Positions 38,001-46,223 of a DNA stretch of 64,000 bases are shown here, piece by piece (positions within the stretch are counted from its first letter, which is position 1; each line of letters starts with the position of its first letter). Under the pieces are notes generated by a model that was given only the letters and a program-made list of their open reading frames with translations, had not been told where the DNA came from and ran no database searches. The position numbers were made by a program, and so were the translations under genes. The DNA is from G965205255 sp965205255 (GTDB lineage Bacteria; Pseudomonadota; Gammaproteobacteria; Pseudomonadales; Endozoicomonadaceae), in NCBI GenBank assembly GCA_965205255.1, contig OZ242051.1, positions 496,001 to 560,000 of the forward strand, given 5' to 3'.

Positions 38001-41000
38001 GTTACACCAAAAGAGACATCTGTTGTGGAAACTGACTCACAGGGCAGACAAACCAAGACCGTGTTTGTCGATAATAAAGTGTTATCCACTTGGCATCGGG
38101 CAGCCTCTCAAACCAAAGCGCCCATGGAAGGTCTGACTAACTGGATTCCTGATGCTCAAACAACCTACACAACCACAGACAAACCGGCCTCTGTTACGGT
38201 CTGGCACGCCGCTGATCCACAAGGCGAAAAGCCCGGGAAACCCATTGCCCTGACGACCACCTATGGCTATGATGCCCTAGATCGTCAGGTGTGGGAAAAA
38301 AGTCCGGACGGTATGGTTTATATCACAGCACGGGATGATCCTGACAGGCGGGGAATCAGCTATGAATTATCCAGTGGTAATCTTCCTTTTACACCGTCCG
38401 GATCAGCCATTCACTCCGTATTGGGTCCTGTTATGAAAGTAGTGGATTCCAATGTACTCGGTGAACCTGTGGCACAGTATATTTTCCCGCTGGATCCTGC
38501 CGTCACCAGATTTGGCAAACCTTTGTACTCTGCGACACTGCAATCACAACTGCAAAATTTACGTAAACAATTGCAGCCTGTATCGTCTTTACAGCCCTCC
38601 GGTAGTCATGGACTTTTACCTCTGAAAGGTAAAAATGGTATGTTTGCTTTTATTCGGGCAGCAATAGCAGCAAGAGCTTGGTATACCCGCACAATGACCA
38701 CTTATGACGGTAATGGTCGAAAAATTCAGCAAACTTCCGGCAATGGTGCTGTTACTCGGTGGAAATGGCAGGCGGGTAATCTGGTGGCCACCATTACACC
38801 TGATGGCCGGGTGATCAATGATACTTTTGATTTACAGGGCTTAAACTTGGCGCGTTGCGTCCAACCTGCTGGGGGTTCTGTATGTCACGTACTAGGCACC
38901 CGAAAATACGACAGTCAAGGTAATTTGCTCTGGCAAGCAGATGAATACGGACATAAACTCATCTACCACCATGACAGGGATGGCCGCCTGTTAAGCCTGA
39001 GAACTCCACCAACATCCGATGCTCCACAAGGGCATATATTCACCTATCAGTACAATAGTATTGGTAAAACCCTGGAAAAGGTAGATGGTGTTACTTATGT
39101 TAAATATACATACAATCCAGCAACCTGGCAGTTAAGTGACAGGGAAGACCAGATCAGCCACCTGCATTATGATTATGATGCCACTACCGGTTTGTTGGTA
39201 AAAATCACCCGTAGCTCACCAAAAACAATCAAACCGCTGACTGCCCAAAAGATACATTATCCTGAAGGTCATCTCGCCATGGCTTATGACCGTTATGGTG
39301 AGCTGACAGCTGAAACCGACTTCGCAGGAGACCATTACACAACTACTCACGATATATTAGGGCGAGAAATATCAACTTTTGTCACATTACCCGGCAGTAC
39401 ATTGGTTCACAAATTGACAACAACCACGTATGATAATTTTGGTCGCCCTCAAATAATCACTTCCGGTGTCGGCCTCACAGAATCGCTAACCTATAATAAT
39501 ATGTCACAGCTAAGCAGCGTGACAGCGAGCGGTAATGGTTTTTTTCAACGCCTGCAGTATACCTATGACCCAGACACTGACAACATCAACACCCTGACCC
39601 GCAGAGAAAATCAGGATAGCGCAACACAAACGTATAAGTATGACAAGCTTAACAATCTGACCGATATGCACTGTAGTGTGACGGGTAAGCCCAATATAGT
39701 CAGTGATCTGTGTCCCCGTGATACGGACACTGAAGGAAGCCACCAGCTGATACCACCGGTTATTTTCTCTCAACATTATCTTTTTGATAACTGGAATAAT
39801 ATAAAAACAGTGACTGAACAGCTGGTTACTCAGAAAAACACACATATTGGTAAAACCGTCACCTATACCTACGCAGGCAATCACGCAGAGAGCTCTTTGT
39901 ATGACCCTCATCGTCTGACGGCAATTACCACTCGGTGGCAAGATCAAAATTACAGTGCAAGCCCCAAAACCCTGCTCTACGATGAGCTGGGCCGGATTAT
40001 TCGTGATGCCGACGGAAATCGTCTGCACTATAACGCTTTTGGGCAACTAGACAATTTCAGCCGTGCCAAAACAGGTGAGCATACCCGTTATGTCTATGAC
40101 AGCTTCGGGCATCAAGTGGCAGAACAACCCTTTTCCAACAAAAACACTCCACTGCAGGCACCTTTGTATATGTTGTACCAAGGAAACCGCATCGTGATGC
40201 AGGTACAGGAAGATAAACAACACCAACAACATACAAGCGTGGAGCTGGGAAATGTCGCTCACAGTGAAGACGGTTTAATTAACCGCTGGTATCTCCATGA
40301 CTATAAAGGAGATGTGTTAGATACATTCAGTAATACAGGCCACTGGCTGACTGATAAAATTTACAGCCCGTACGGTATGCAGTATGACCGTTTAAGTCAG
40401 GGGGATCAAAGTTTACCCGCCAGACTGTTTCTGCAACACCAAAAAAACTGGTGGCAAAATCATCAGCCTGCCTTCGATAACCAAATGAGTGATCCGTCCA
40501 CCGGCTACCTGTTTCTCGGAGGTGGTTATCGTGGATACAATCCGGTTTATCGTCATTTTATGGTCAAAGATAGTTTCAGCCCCTTCATGCAAATCGATGG
40601 TTATGGCTTTGCCGCAAATAATCCGGTGATGAATTCCGATCCAGACGGGCATTCACCGAGGTGGGTAGCTTATATGATGGGGGGGCTGGGTATATTGATG
40701 AATGTCGCCACTGCAATGGTATTTCCGATAGCGATGGTATTTGCGAGTTTTGATACCCCTTTGATAGCCGCCGGTATTACCGCCGCCGCAGCGATGGGCG
40801 TAAGTGGAGGTGCTTCCGGAGCCTTACAGGTTGGTGCCATAGCGCACCCGCAAAATAAAAGCCTGTCAGTTGCTGGTACAAGCCTTGATATCATTTCCAA
40901 TTTCAGCATGATCGGTATAGGTGCTGTGGATATAGCAGGAGGACTAATGAGCGCAAGTGCGCTGACAGGATCAATGCTGGTCACTTCCGGGATAGCAGGT

Positions 41001-42773
41001 TCTGCATCCGGAGCCTCCGGATCAATGGCATCCGGTATGAATCTGACAGAAAACAGCGGTATTGCCCCTGCATCAACCATTTTAAATGAAGTTTCTCAGT
41101 TATTTATGGCTGGGTCGATTGCAGCCGCTGGTCTGTCAGCGGTTGTACCTGAAGGGGCATCTGATACATTTTTTTCCGACATGAAAAACTTGCTAACTGG
41201 AAAACGGGGAAATTGCTTTACCAAAGAAACTCTGGTGACACTTGCATCAAAAAAACAAGTACCAATCAGTGAGATTCATCTGGGCGATATGGTATTAACT
41301 TCTCCTCAAAATAGTGGTTTGGAAAAAAACAGTATAAACACAGCCCAGCAACCAACAACTGTATCTATTTCACCCACTTCAATAATGCCTTGGTATATCA
41401 TTGAGCTAAGCTACGACAAAAAATTTTCCTATAATTCACAGAAACAAAAATCATTACCGATCAATTGCACACTCACCTGTCAACGATCAGATGCAGATAA
41501 TATGATTTCCCCACGCCTATTACATTGTCGTGAAAAAATCAGACTATTACGTTCAACATTGTGGACAAAACAGCAACTATGGCAACAAAAAAAACAAGGT
41601 TATGTTGACTTTGATTTACCCGAACTGGGAATTCATCATGTTAGAGCCCATATGGTGATTATTTCATCAATACAGCTACCTATTGAAGTACTGACAAATA
41701 CCACATCACAACCGGCGACAGGTATATTTATTCGTCACACAAATGATGTAAAAACCTACAAATTTAAAAATCAGCTGACAGGTCAGATTGGGCAGGTAAA
41801 TACCACACCTGAGCATCGGTTCTACGTAGCCAACCTGCAACGTTATATACCAATATCCCGGCTATCACCGGCATATCAGCTGGTAAGTGCCAACGGAGAC
41901 CCTGTATCAGTGATATGTCCTCCAAACAATTACAGCCATTGTGGGAAACCTTACAGACAAGGACAGGTTACCACGGTATATAACTTGGAAATCAATAAAA
42001 GACATCGGTATTTTGTTGGATCACAAGGCATTGAGGTTCACAATGCCTACAAATGCCGAAAGTGCGACAAGGAATTTTCTTCTCCGTATAGACTTAAGGT
42101 GCACCGACAAAATTCTCATGGTAAATCAATCATATGTCCAAAATGCGAAATGACATTCGCAACACAATATAATTTGACCCAACACATGAGATTATATAAA
42201 AACTCAGAAGTACACCCGAAGCCTATAACTAATTACGTCTGTCGATACAAAGGCTGTAACAACAGCTTTAAGCTTAAAAGCCAGCTAACCATTCACATTA
42301 GAAAAGAGCACGATACTAATTACCTCCTTGAGGAAATGCGCACTCCCAAAGAATATACATGCCAATACTGTAAAATAAAATATAATAACATCGCTAAACT
42401 GGATTTTCATCTAAAAGCAATACACTCGATAACAACCACCGAAATATTAAATGCCCCTTCTGAAGTTAGGGTTCAAGAGGCAGATACTATTCAAACTGAG
42501 ATTCCTGATACAACACAAGATCCTGAAGATAAAGATGAGTATTCTGTAGATACATGGTTTGTAAGATGATTTACAAGTTTTATCATACATTAATGGGCGT
42601 TTGTTTTTTATGCTCATGCATTAGAAATGATGACCTTGTCAAAATATGAATTATTAATGGCTAGCTGTTAAAGCAACACTTCAGACACTTTTACACAGCA
42701 ATAGTCCTGTACTCAACAAGCTATGTATTATTCAATCCTCGTATGAACATCTTCACTGTCATCGGTTTTCCCA
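35021..42773 (+). repeat. Tandem duplication unit B (RHS gene plus flanks)
   Basis: Second copy of the unit at 27071-34826. The shared upstream block starts near CACCAAAG at 35033 and the shared downstream block ends near GTCATCGGTT at about 42768. Confidence 0.95.
35496..42569 (+). CDS. RHS-repeat protein with Hint domain and C-terminal C2H2 zinc fingers, copy B
   Basis: A 2357-residue paralogue of the protein at 27549, with the same domain limits (Hint end at H2182-N2183). By eye only about four substitutions occur before the Hint Cys and about six within the Hint domain. The 174-residue tail is only about 60% identical over the first three fingers. Four fingers are kept: CRKC...HRQNSH, CPKC...H, CRYKGC...HIRKEH, CQYC...HLKAIH. 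Helix positions that contact DNA differ in fingers 3 and 4. The tail runs 12-13 residues longer than copy A because AAA here is TAA there. Start options GTG 35496 or ATG 35511. The downstream flank shows no immunity-like gene. Confidence 0.85.
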   Translation: MRTILMNYRNYICHFVNILFSLATVPAFFLPIEQTVWASESAVVHVNSPPKTGQLKTIHSKTTHNLPFALATDTHTWQAYRLPHPHRFTFSSLTSLPVLANGQSALPSNANNFHGAWNTSVNPRTGNATFTVTLASFLYDQSQGKQNLTLSYSGGVSAFGFNPLNIGSHWSFNVGTEHPSTSEIAGHETTDITTGDGHSFTMESMRNKDGKTIWHPLRHKLGDVIITGQPGNWTVAMASGIREHLLNGYEDWEESRDGQRIWFYYDHNGTQDMNRHLIYICAHPLTNTQLHSVNNACSDNGVWLTYQSKDITIHGQQQLVLHLFTSGGMTSVKSISMPSLSSSGVSNSSQPAEIHFDYDTQGNRPWLLHSVTEPYGEKTTLLYNQESSHLSRQFHGLRTGINHAFLPVVTEQIITPPKRSEQAVPIQHIWYQYTGSTTDQHNYTGYLAGVNMEPGKDNLLDRRSSYTYQVSVDNGITLTTTTYNKFHLPLKATEQSSKQHTLLIRSEKQYLPWKNTRFSELMPEYSLPQASMETLYALDEEQQDPTITPEKVIQQKRYNDNGQVIWQKDVYGRQTFTWYCPSKGDSHCPAINPEWPEATLPEKVIQVPAQQIPSDDSSPVVETIYDYIRTPIASVYRQLGATKTAGFLQVKTKTVGTLPVAQIADLKPGDPLPALAIKQITTQTHYQYNHQQESPEYGQLKKLTVTKFADATPEVNGKSLKISALKTLISPVGQIIVDISRQTDLKKNTRTVTMTSPNSDAIKAMASVDAGDNANTRFSMGTKSYSLSSGVTLSEEDPLKTQRTTWHYDLWHRPIKEVITPASGGDPQTLFWHYIVTPKETSVVETDSQGRQTKTVFVDNKVLSTWHRAASQTKAPMEGLTNWIPDAQTTYTTTDKPASVTVWHAADPQGEKPGKPIALTTTYGYDALDRQVWEKSPDGMVYITARDDPDRRGISYELSSGNLPFTPSGSAIHSVLGPVMKVVDSNVLGEPVAQYIFPLDPAVTRFGKPLYSATLQSQLQNLRKQLQPVSSLQPSGSHGLLPLKGKNGMFAFIRAAIAARAWYTRTMTTYDGNGRKIQQTSGNGAVTRWKWQAGNLVATITPDGRVINDTFDLQGLNLARCVQPAGGSVCHVLGTRKYDSQGNLLWQADEYGHKLIYHHDRDGRLLSLRTPPTSDAPQGHIFTYQYNSIGKTLEKVDGVTYVKYTYNPATWQLSDREDQISHLHYDYDATTGLLVKITRSSPKTIKPLTAQKIHYPEGHLAMAYDRYGELTAETDFAGDHYTTTHDILGREISTFVTLPGSTLVHKLTTTTYDNFGRPQIITSGVGLTESLTYNNMSQLSSVTASGNGFFQRLQYTYDPDTDNINTLTRRENQDSATQTYKYDKLNNLTDMHCSVTGKPNIVSDLCPRDTDTEGSHQLIPPVIFSQHYLFDNWNNIKTVTEQLVTQKNTHIGKTVTYTYAGNHAESSLYDPHRLTAITTRWQDQNYSASPKTLLYDELGRIIRDADGNRLHYNAFGQLDNFSRAKTGEHTRYVYDSFGHQVAEQPFSNKNTPLQAPLYMLYQGNRIVMQVQEDKQHQQHTSVELGNVAHSEDGLINRWYLHDYKGDVLDTFSNTGHWLTDKIYSPYGMQYDRLSQGDQSLPARLFLQHQKNWWQNHQPAFDNQMSDPSTGYLFLGGGYRGYNPVYRHFMVKDSFSPFMQIDGYGFAANNPVMNSDPDGHSPRWVAYMMGGLGILMNVATAMVFPIAMVFASFDTPLIAAGITAAAAMGVSGGASGALQVGAIAHPQNKSLSVAGTSLDIISNFSMIGIGAVDIAGGLMSASALTGSMLVTSGIAGSASGASGSMASGMNLTENSGIAPASTILNEVSQLFMAGSIAAAGLSAVVPEGASDTFFSDMKNLLTGKRGNCFTKETLVTLASKKQVPISEIHLGDMVLTSPQNSGLEKNSINTAQQPTTVSISPTSIMPWYIIELSYDKKFSYNSQKQKSLPINCTLTCQRSDADNMISPRLLHCREKIRLLRSTLWTKQQLWQQKKQGYVDFDLPELGIHHVRAHMVIISSIQLPIEVLTNTTSQPATGIFIRHTNDVKTYKFKNQLTGQIGQVNTTPEHRFYVANLQRYIPISRLSPAYQLVSANGDPVSVICPPNNYSHCGKPYRQGQVTTVYNLEINKRHRYFVGSQGIEVHNAYKCRKCDKEFSSPYRLKVHRQNSHGKSIICPKCEMTFATQYNLTQHMRLYKNSEVHPKPITNYVCRYKGCNNSFKLKSQLTIHIRKEHDTNYLLEEMRTPKEYTCQYCKIKYNNIAKLDFHLKAIHSITTTEILNAPSEVRVQEADTIQTEIPDTTQDPEDKDEYSVDTWFVR

Positions 42774-43128
42774 TCACAGGTAAAACAGTGCTTGTCATCC
42801 CTTATTTTAAACCTTGCTGTCAAAGAGTTTCGGGCACCCTATACAACGGTATCCACCTTCATATAACCAGAGTAGATCAGCGTTTGAGCGTAGCTTTCCC
42901 ACCACACGTAAAAAAAAGTCAAAATCTGAAAAATCGAAGCTTCGCTGGTATCAGCGACTTAGACGTTGTTTATTCATTTCACGATAACGACCAAGATTTT
43001 TGAACATTGCTATGCCATGAAAAAACATCAGCACAGAAAGCAACACTACAATAAACTTTTTTTGTTGTTTTTATATACTAAACATTACCTCTAAAACCTT
43101 ATTTACTGCGTCCTTCCCTTCATGGATT
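42774..43128. other. Non-coding region after RHS copy B with IS-like repeat
   Basis: The block 42930-43024 (CTTCGCTGGTATCAGCG, CGACCAAGATTTTTGAAC, GCTATGCCATGAAAAAAC) is a diverged copy of 22590-22690. The plus-strand frame at 42743-43003 is not supported as a gene. Confidence 0.4.
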
Positions 43129-43162
43129 ATTCTCTGTTCGTGTTATTTAACTAACAGAGAAT
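43129..43162. repeat. Perfect 10-bp inverted repeat
   Basis: ATTCTCTGTT ... AACAGAGAAT with a 14-nt loop, immediately before a short frame at 43167. It could be an operator, a hairpin or an IS end. Confidence 0.5.
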
Positions 43163-43166
43163 ACTC

Positions 43167-43286
43167 ATGAAAGACAATAAGTTAAAAACTGTCCAAAGTA
43201 TTATTAAAAACAAAGTAATGTGTAATAGCGAGCTATTGCAAACAAATTCAACACATGAAAGCAAGAGCAAAATCAAGAGAACATGA
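43167..43286 (+). CDS. Possible 39-residue basic peptide
   Basis: ATG at 43167, 5 nt after the perfect inverted repeat, opens 39 codons (MKDNKLKTVQSIIKNK...KSKIKRT) ending TGA at 43284-43286. It is Lys- and Ser-rich with no match recognised. The AGAGAA element of the repeat is a weak ribosome binding site. May be only a chance frame. Confidence 0.25.
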   Translation: MKDNKLKTVQSIIKNKVMCNSELLQTNSTHESKSKIKRT

Positions 43287-43363
43287 ACCTGCATGCAAAA
43301 AATTTCTTGTCTTTACTGGACATTTGAGACCTGTTTTCGCCATACTATGTCCACTGTTTTTTT

Positions 43364-44092
43364 ATGATCTTTAATACAATGAAACATTCTCAAAATATTG
43401 ACCCAAATGAAATCAATAAATTTGAAGTACTTGCTAGCAGGTGGTGGGATAAAAATAGTGAATTCAAACCATTACATGATATCAACCCGTTGCGACTCAA
43501 CTATATCGAAACAAGATCTGGTGGTCTAAAAGATAAAATTGTAATAGATATAGGATGTGGTGGAGGTATTTTAAGTGAATCTATGGCAGCTCGTGGTGCT
43601 AATGTTACTGGTATAGATATGGGAAAAGCCCCTTTAAACGTTGCTCACCTCCATAGTCTAGATAGTGGCATTGAGGTAAACTACGAGCAAACTACAGCAG
43701 AGGAAATGGCTGAAAAACACACAGAAAACTTTGATATTATCACCTGCCTTGAGATGTTAGAGCATGTTCCTTACCCTGAGCAGATAGTTGTCTCATGTGC
43801 AAAGTTGGTCAAACCAGGTGGTCATGTGTTTTTTTCAACCATAAATAAAAGTATTAAATCATGGCTGTTTGCTATAGCCGGTGCCGAATACATTTTAAAA
43901 ATGTTACCTAAAGGCACACACAACTGGAAAAAATTTATTGCTCCGCACACACTTGCCAATATTTGCCGTACCAGTGGTTTACGTGTTCAACATATGACAG
44001 GTATGACTTATAACCCTATTACAAAAACCTACAAGCTTAACGAAAATGATTTGGGGGTTAATTACCTTATTCACGCAATAAAAGATAATTAA
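43364..44092 (+). CDS. ubiG: Ubiquinone biosynthesis O-methyltransferase
   Basis: SAM-dependent methyltransferase performing both O-methylation steps of ubiquinone synthesis, 242 residues. Visible: the family N-terminus INKFEVLASRWWDKNSEFKPLH, then motif I VIDIGCGGGILSE, motif II-like DIITCLEMLEHVPYP, and a C-terminal GMTYNPITKTYKL. Two starts are possible (ATG 43364 and ATG 43379), neither with a strong ribosome binding site. mupP begins 33 nt downstream. The order ubiG-mupP-yciK matches Pseudomonas. Confidence 0.95.
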   Translation: MIFNTMKHSQNIDPNEINKFEVLASRWWDKNSEFKPLHDINPLRLNYIETRSGGLKDKIVIDIGCGGGILSESMAARGANVTGIDMGKAPLNVAHLHSLDSGIEVNYEQTTAEEMAEKHTENFDIITCLEMLEHVPYPEQIVVSCAKLVKPGGHVFFSTINKSIKSWLFAIAGAEYILKMLPKGTHNWKKFIAPHTLANICRTSGLRVQHMTGMTYNPITKTYKLNENDLGVNYLIHAIKDN

Positions 44093-44125
44093 ATTATATT
44101 AGACAACACCTTAAGGCTAATTTTA

Positions 44126-44821
44126 ATGATTCCAAAACTTCCCACACTCAATTCACCTGTAGAAGGAATTCTATTCGACCTTGATGGCACTTTAATGGCA
44201 ACCTCCCATGATCTTTGCCAAGCACTTTGTACAGTGTTAGCAGAATATAACAAGCCTCCGGTTGACCTGAAAGATATAGAGGCCATTTTTTCACAGGGTG
44301 CATCGGAACATATAAAATTGGGTTTTGGAATTTCCAGTGATGATCCTGAATTTTCTACTATCAAAGAACGTTTCTTTTCCATCTATGAAGCCCGGCTAAA
44401 ACACAACCCAAATTCTCCTTTGTATGATGGCATTCGTAAATTGTTAAATAAACTTAAAGAAAAAAAACTCCCATGGGGTATTGTAACCAATAAACATCAC
44501 CGTTTTGCTGATGCGTTAGTATCTCATCATAAACTCAATAAAAGTTGTTTGGTGCTTATTACGCCTGAAGATGTCAGCAGAGGAAAACCTATGCCAGATA
44601 GCCTGTTAAAGGCGGCAAAAAAAATTGGGTGCGATCCACACCGATGTATCTATATTGGCGACCACGAAAGAGATATACTTGCTGGGCAACGTGCTGGTAT
44701 GTTAACAATAGTTGCAGCATGGGGCTATATCAATGATAATGACAAACCTGAAAACTGGCAGCCTGATGTTATTGCAAACCAGCCTCTGGATATAATCCAC
44801 TGGTTAGATCAATCGACCTAG
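44126..44821 (+). CDS. mupP: N-acetylmuramic acid 6-phosphate phosphatase (HAD family)
   Basis: HAD hydrolase of 231 residues. Motif I is LFDLDGTLMATSHD, motif II VTNK, motif III RGKPMPDSLLKAA and motif IV YIGDHERDILAGQRAGM. Phosphoglycolate phosphatase (Gph) looks alike, but the position between ubiG and yciK is that of MupP in Pseudomonas, which dephosphorylates MurNAc-6-P to MurNAc for AmgK. AmgK and MurU in this window complete the pathway. The assignment to MupP over Gph therefore rests on context. A MITE copy separates it from yciK. Confidence 0.85.
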   Translation: MIPKLPTLNSPVEGILFDLDGTLMATSHDLCQALCTVLAEYNKPPVDLKDIEAIFSQGASEHIKLGFGISSDDPEFSTIKERFFSIYEARLKHNPNSPLYDGIRKLLNKLKEKKLPWGIVTNKHHRFADALVSHHKLNKSCLVLITPEDVSRGKPMPDSLLKAAKKIGCDPHRCIYIGDHERDILAGQRAGMLTIVAAWGYINDNDKPENWQPDVIANQPLDIIHWLDQST

Positions 44822-44913
44822 TGTATCTTGGTACGTTCCTGAATAACAGTAGTTAACTTACCCTTTCTACGACACAAAATAATACAGACAAAACGTGACT
44901 TCGGTCATAAAAA

Positions 44914-45074
44914 ACACCGTAATCTATTTTTAACTACTGTTATTAACATGCTTTTATGGCTTGCTGTTAAAGACGAAGTGACGAGCAATAGCCAACAACA
45001 CATAACAGAAAGAACAAAATAGAACAGATCAAAAAAGTAACTCAATATCAAGTTAGAATTTGGCTTTGGTATTA
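44914..45074. repeat. MITE-like dispersed repeat, copy 6
   Basis: Left end CCGTAATCTATTTTTAACTA, then CTGTTATTAACATGC and TTTTATGGCTTGCTGTTAAAG; GAAGTGACGAGCAATAGCC in the centre; right end GTTAGAATTTGGCTTTGG, then TATTA. It fills most of the 294-nt gap between mupP and yciK, genes that abut in related bacteria. Confidence 0.75.
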
Positions 45075-45115
45075 ACTTAAATATTTATCCTGAATCTAAA
45101 ATAAAGGACATACAA

Positions 45116-45862
45116 ATGAAAAACTATCTTCCCGATCCCGACTTGTTACAAAAACGAAATATTCTTATCACAGGTGCAGGTGATGGTATAGGAAAAATTA
45201 TTGCTCAGACTTATGCAAAGTATGGAGCAAATGTTATATTGCTAGGACGAACAGAAAGTAAACTTAAATCTGTATATCAAAAAATAAAAAGTCTTGATTA
45301 CCCGACACCCACAATCATCCCGATGAATCTTGAAAATAATGATTATAAAGATTACCAGAGCATTGCTACCAATATCGAAAAAGAGTTAGGTTCACTTCAT
45401 GGTTTAGTTCACAATGCCGGATTGTTGGGTACACTTTGTTCAATAGAACAATATGACCCAGACCTTTGGGAACAGGTAATGCACGTAAATGTTAAAGCAC
45501 AGTTTTTACTGACAAAAGCGCTGTTACCAGTATTACGCAAAGCAGATACAGGCTCTATCATTTTTACCACATCAAGCGTTGGTAATAAAGGACGAGCGAG
45601 CTGGGGAGCTTACAGTGTTTCGAAGTTTGCTACAGAAGGTCTGATGCAAGTATTAGCCAATGAAGAAGAAAATTCCAGCTCATTACGCATTAACGCCATT
45701 AACCCAGGTCGTACACGAACATCTATGCGAGCTACAGCTTATCCCGCCGAAGATCCTATGACACTGCTAACGCCTGAAGATATTATGCCAATTTATCTTT
45801 ATCTAATGGGAAAAGATAGCAGAAGCATTAATGGTCAAAGGTTCAATGCACAAAATGGATAA
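45116..45862 (+). CDS. yciK: Short-chain dehydrogenase YciK
   Basis: NAD(P)-dependent SDR oxidoreductase, 248 residues, of unsettled physiological role. Rossmann motif ITGAGDGIGKIIA at about residues 19-31, the NAG motif in HNAGLLG, catalytic Ser in FTTSSVG and YSVSKFATEG with the YxxxK pair. RINAINPGRTRTSMRA follows. AAAGGACA precedes the ATG. The stop codon is formed by the first unit of a GGATAAA tandem repeat, so repeat number changes would not alter the protein but the last codons touch the array. Confidence 0.92.
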   Translation: MKNYLPDPDLLQKRNILITGAGDGIGKIIAQTYAKYGANVILLGRTESKLKSVYQKIKSLDYPTPTIIPMNLENNDYKDYQSIATNIEKELGSLHGLVHNAGLLGTLCSIEQYDPDLWEQVMHVNVKAQFLLTKALLPVLRKADTGSIIFTTSSVGNKGRASWGAYSVSKFATEGLMQVLANEEENSSSLRINAINPGRTRTSMRATAYPAEDPMTLLTPEDIMPIYLYLMGKDSRSINGQRFNAQNG

Positions 45863-45934
45863 AGGATAAAGGATAAAGGATAAAGGATAAAGGATAAAGG
45901 ATAAAAGGATAAAAGGATAAAAGGATAAAAGGAT
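45857..45934. repeat. GGATAAA heptamer / GGATAAAA octamer tandem array
   Basis: Six GGATAAA units (45857-45898) run into four GGATAAAA units (45899-45930) and a partial GGAT. The yciK stop codon TAA lies in the first unit. Confidence 0.95.
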
Positions 45935-45951
45935 GTGTACAGTTTATTTCA

Positions 45952-45999
45952 GGTAAAGGTAAAGGTAAAGGTAAAGGTAAAGGTAAAGGTAAAGGTAAA
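45952..45999. repeat. GGTAAA hexamer tandem array (eight units)
   Basis: Eight perfect GGTAAA units, 17 nt beyond the GGATAAA array. Both arrays are in the intergenic region between yciK and the convergent rplQ. Confidence 0.95.
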
Positions 46000-46050
46000 G
46001 CTATAATATCATTTTGAAAATATGCATAGTAAGCCCAACTTTGTGGTAAA

Positions 46051-46202
46051 TTATATAAAAATCTGCTTTTAACTTCATATTGCGCAGCTTTTGTTATCTT
46101 GCTGTTAAAGGTGAAGTTGCTTACATTACTCGCCACTTCACCTTTAACAGCAGACCATAAAAGCATGCTCACAACAGTAGTTAAAAACAGATTTTGGTAT
46201 TA
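46051..46202. repeat. MITE-like dispersed repeat, copy 7
   Basis: Orientation opposite to copy 1. Left end ATAAAAATCTGCTTTTAAC; GTTAAAGGTGAAGTTGC and GCCACTTCACCTTTAACAGC form a long central inverted repeat; right end AGTTAAAAACAGATTTTGGT, then ATTA. The two ends are near-perfect inverted repeats, the best preserved in the window. Confidence 0.8.
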
Positions 46203-46223
46203 AGCGTTTTTCACACCTGACTA

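Noticed and set aside
42743..43003. 86-codon plus-strand frame after RHS copy B
   Set aside because: Overlaps a repeat shared with 22590-22690 whose minus strand looks like a broken transposase.
44126..44821. Phosphoglycolate phosphatase (gph) as the name for the HAD gene
   Set aside because: Possible by sequence, but position between ubiG and yciK and presence of amgK/murU favour mupP.
45857..45999. CRISPR array
   Set aside because: Units are 6-8 nt without spacers; simple tandem repeats.
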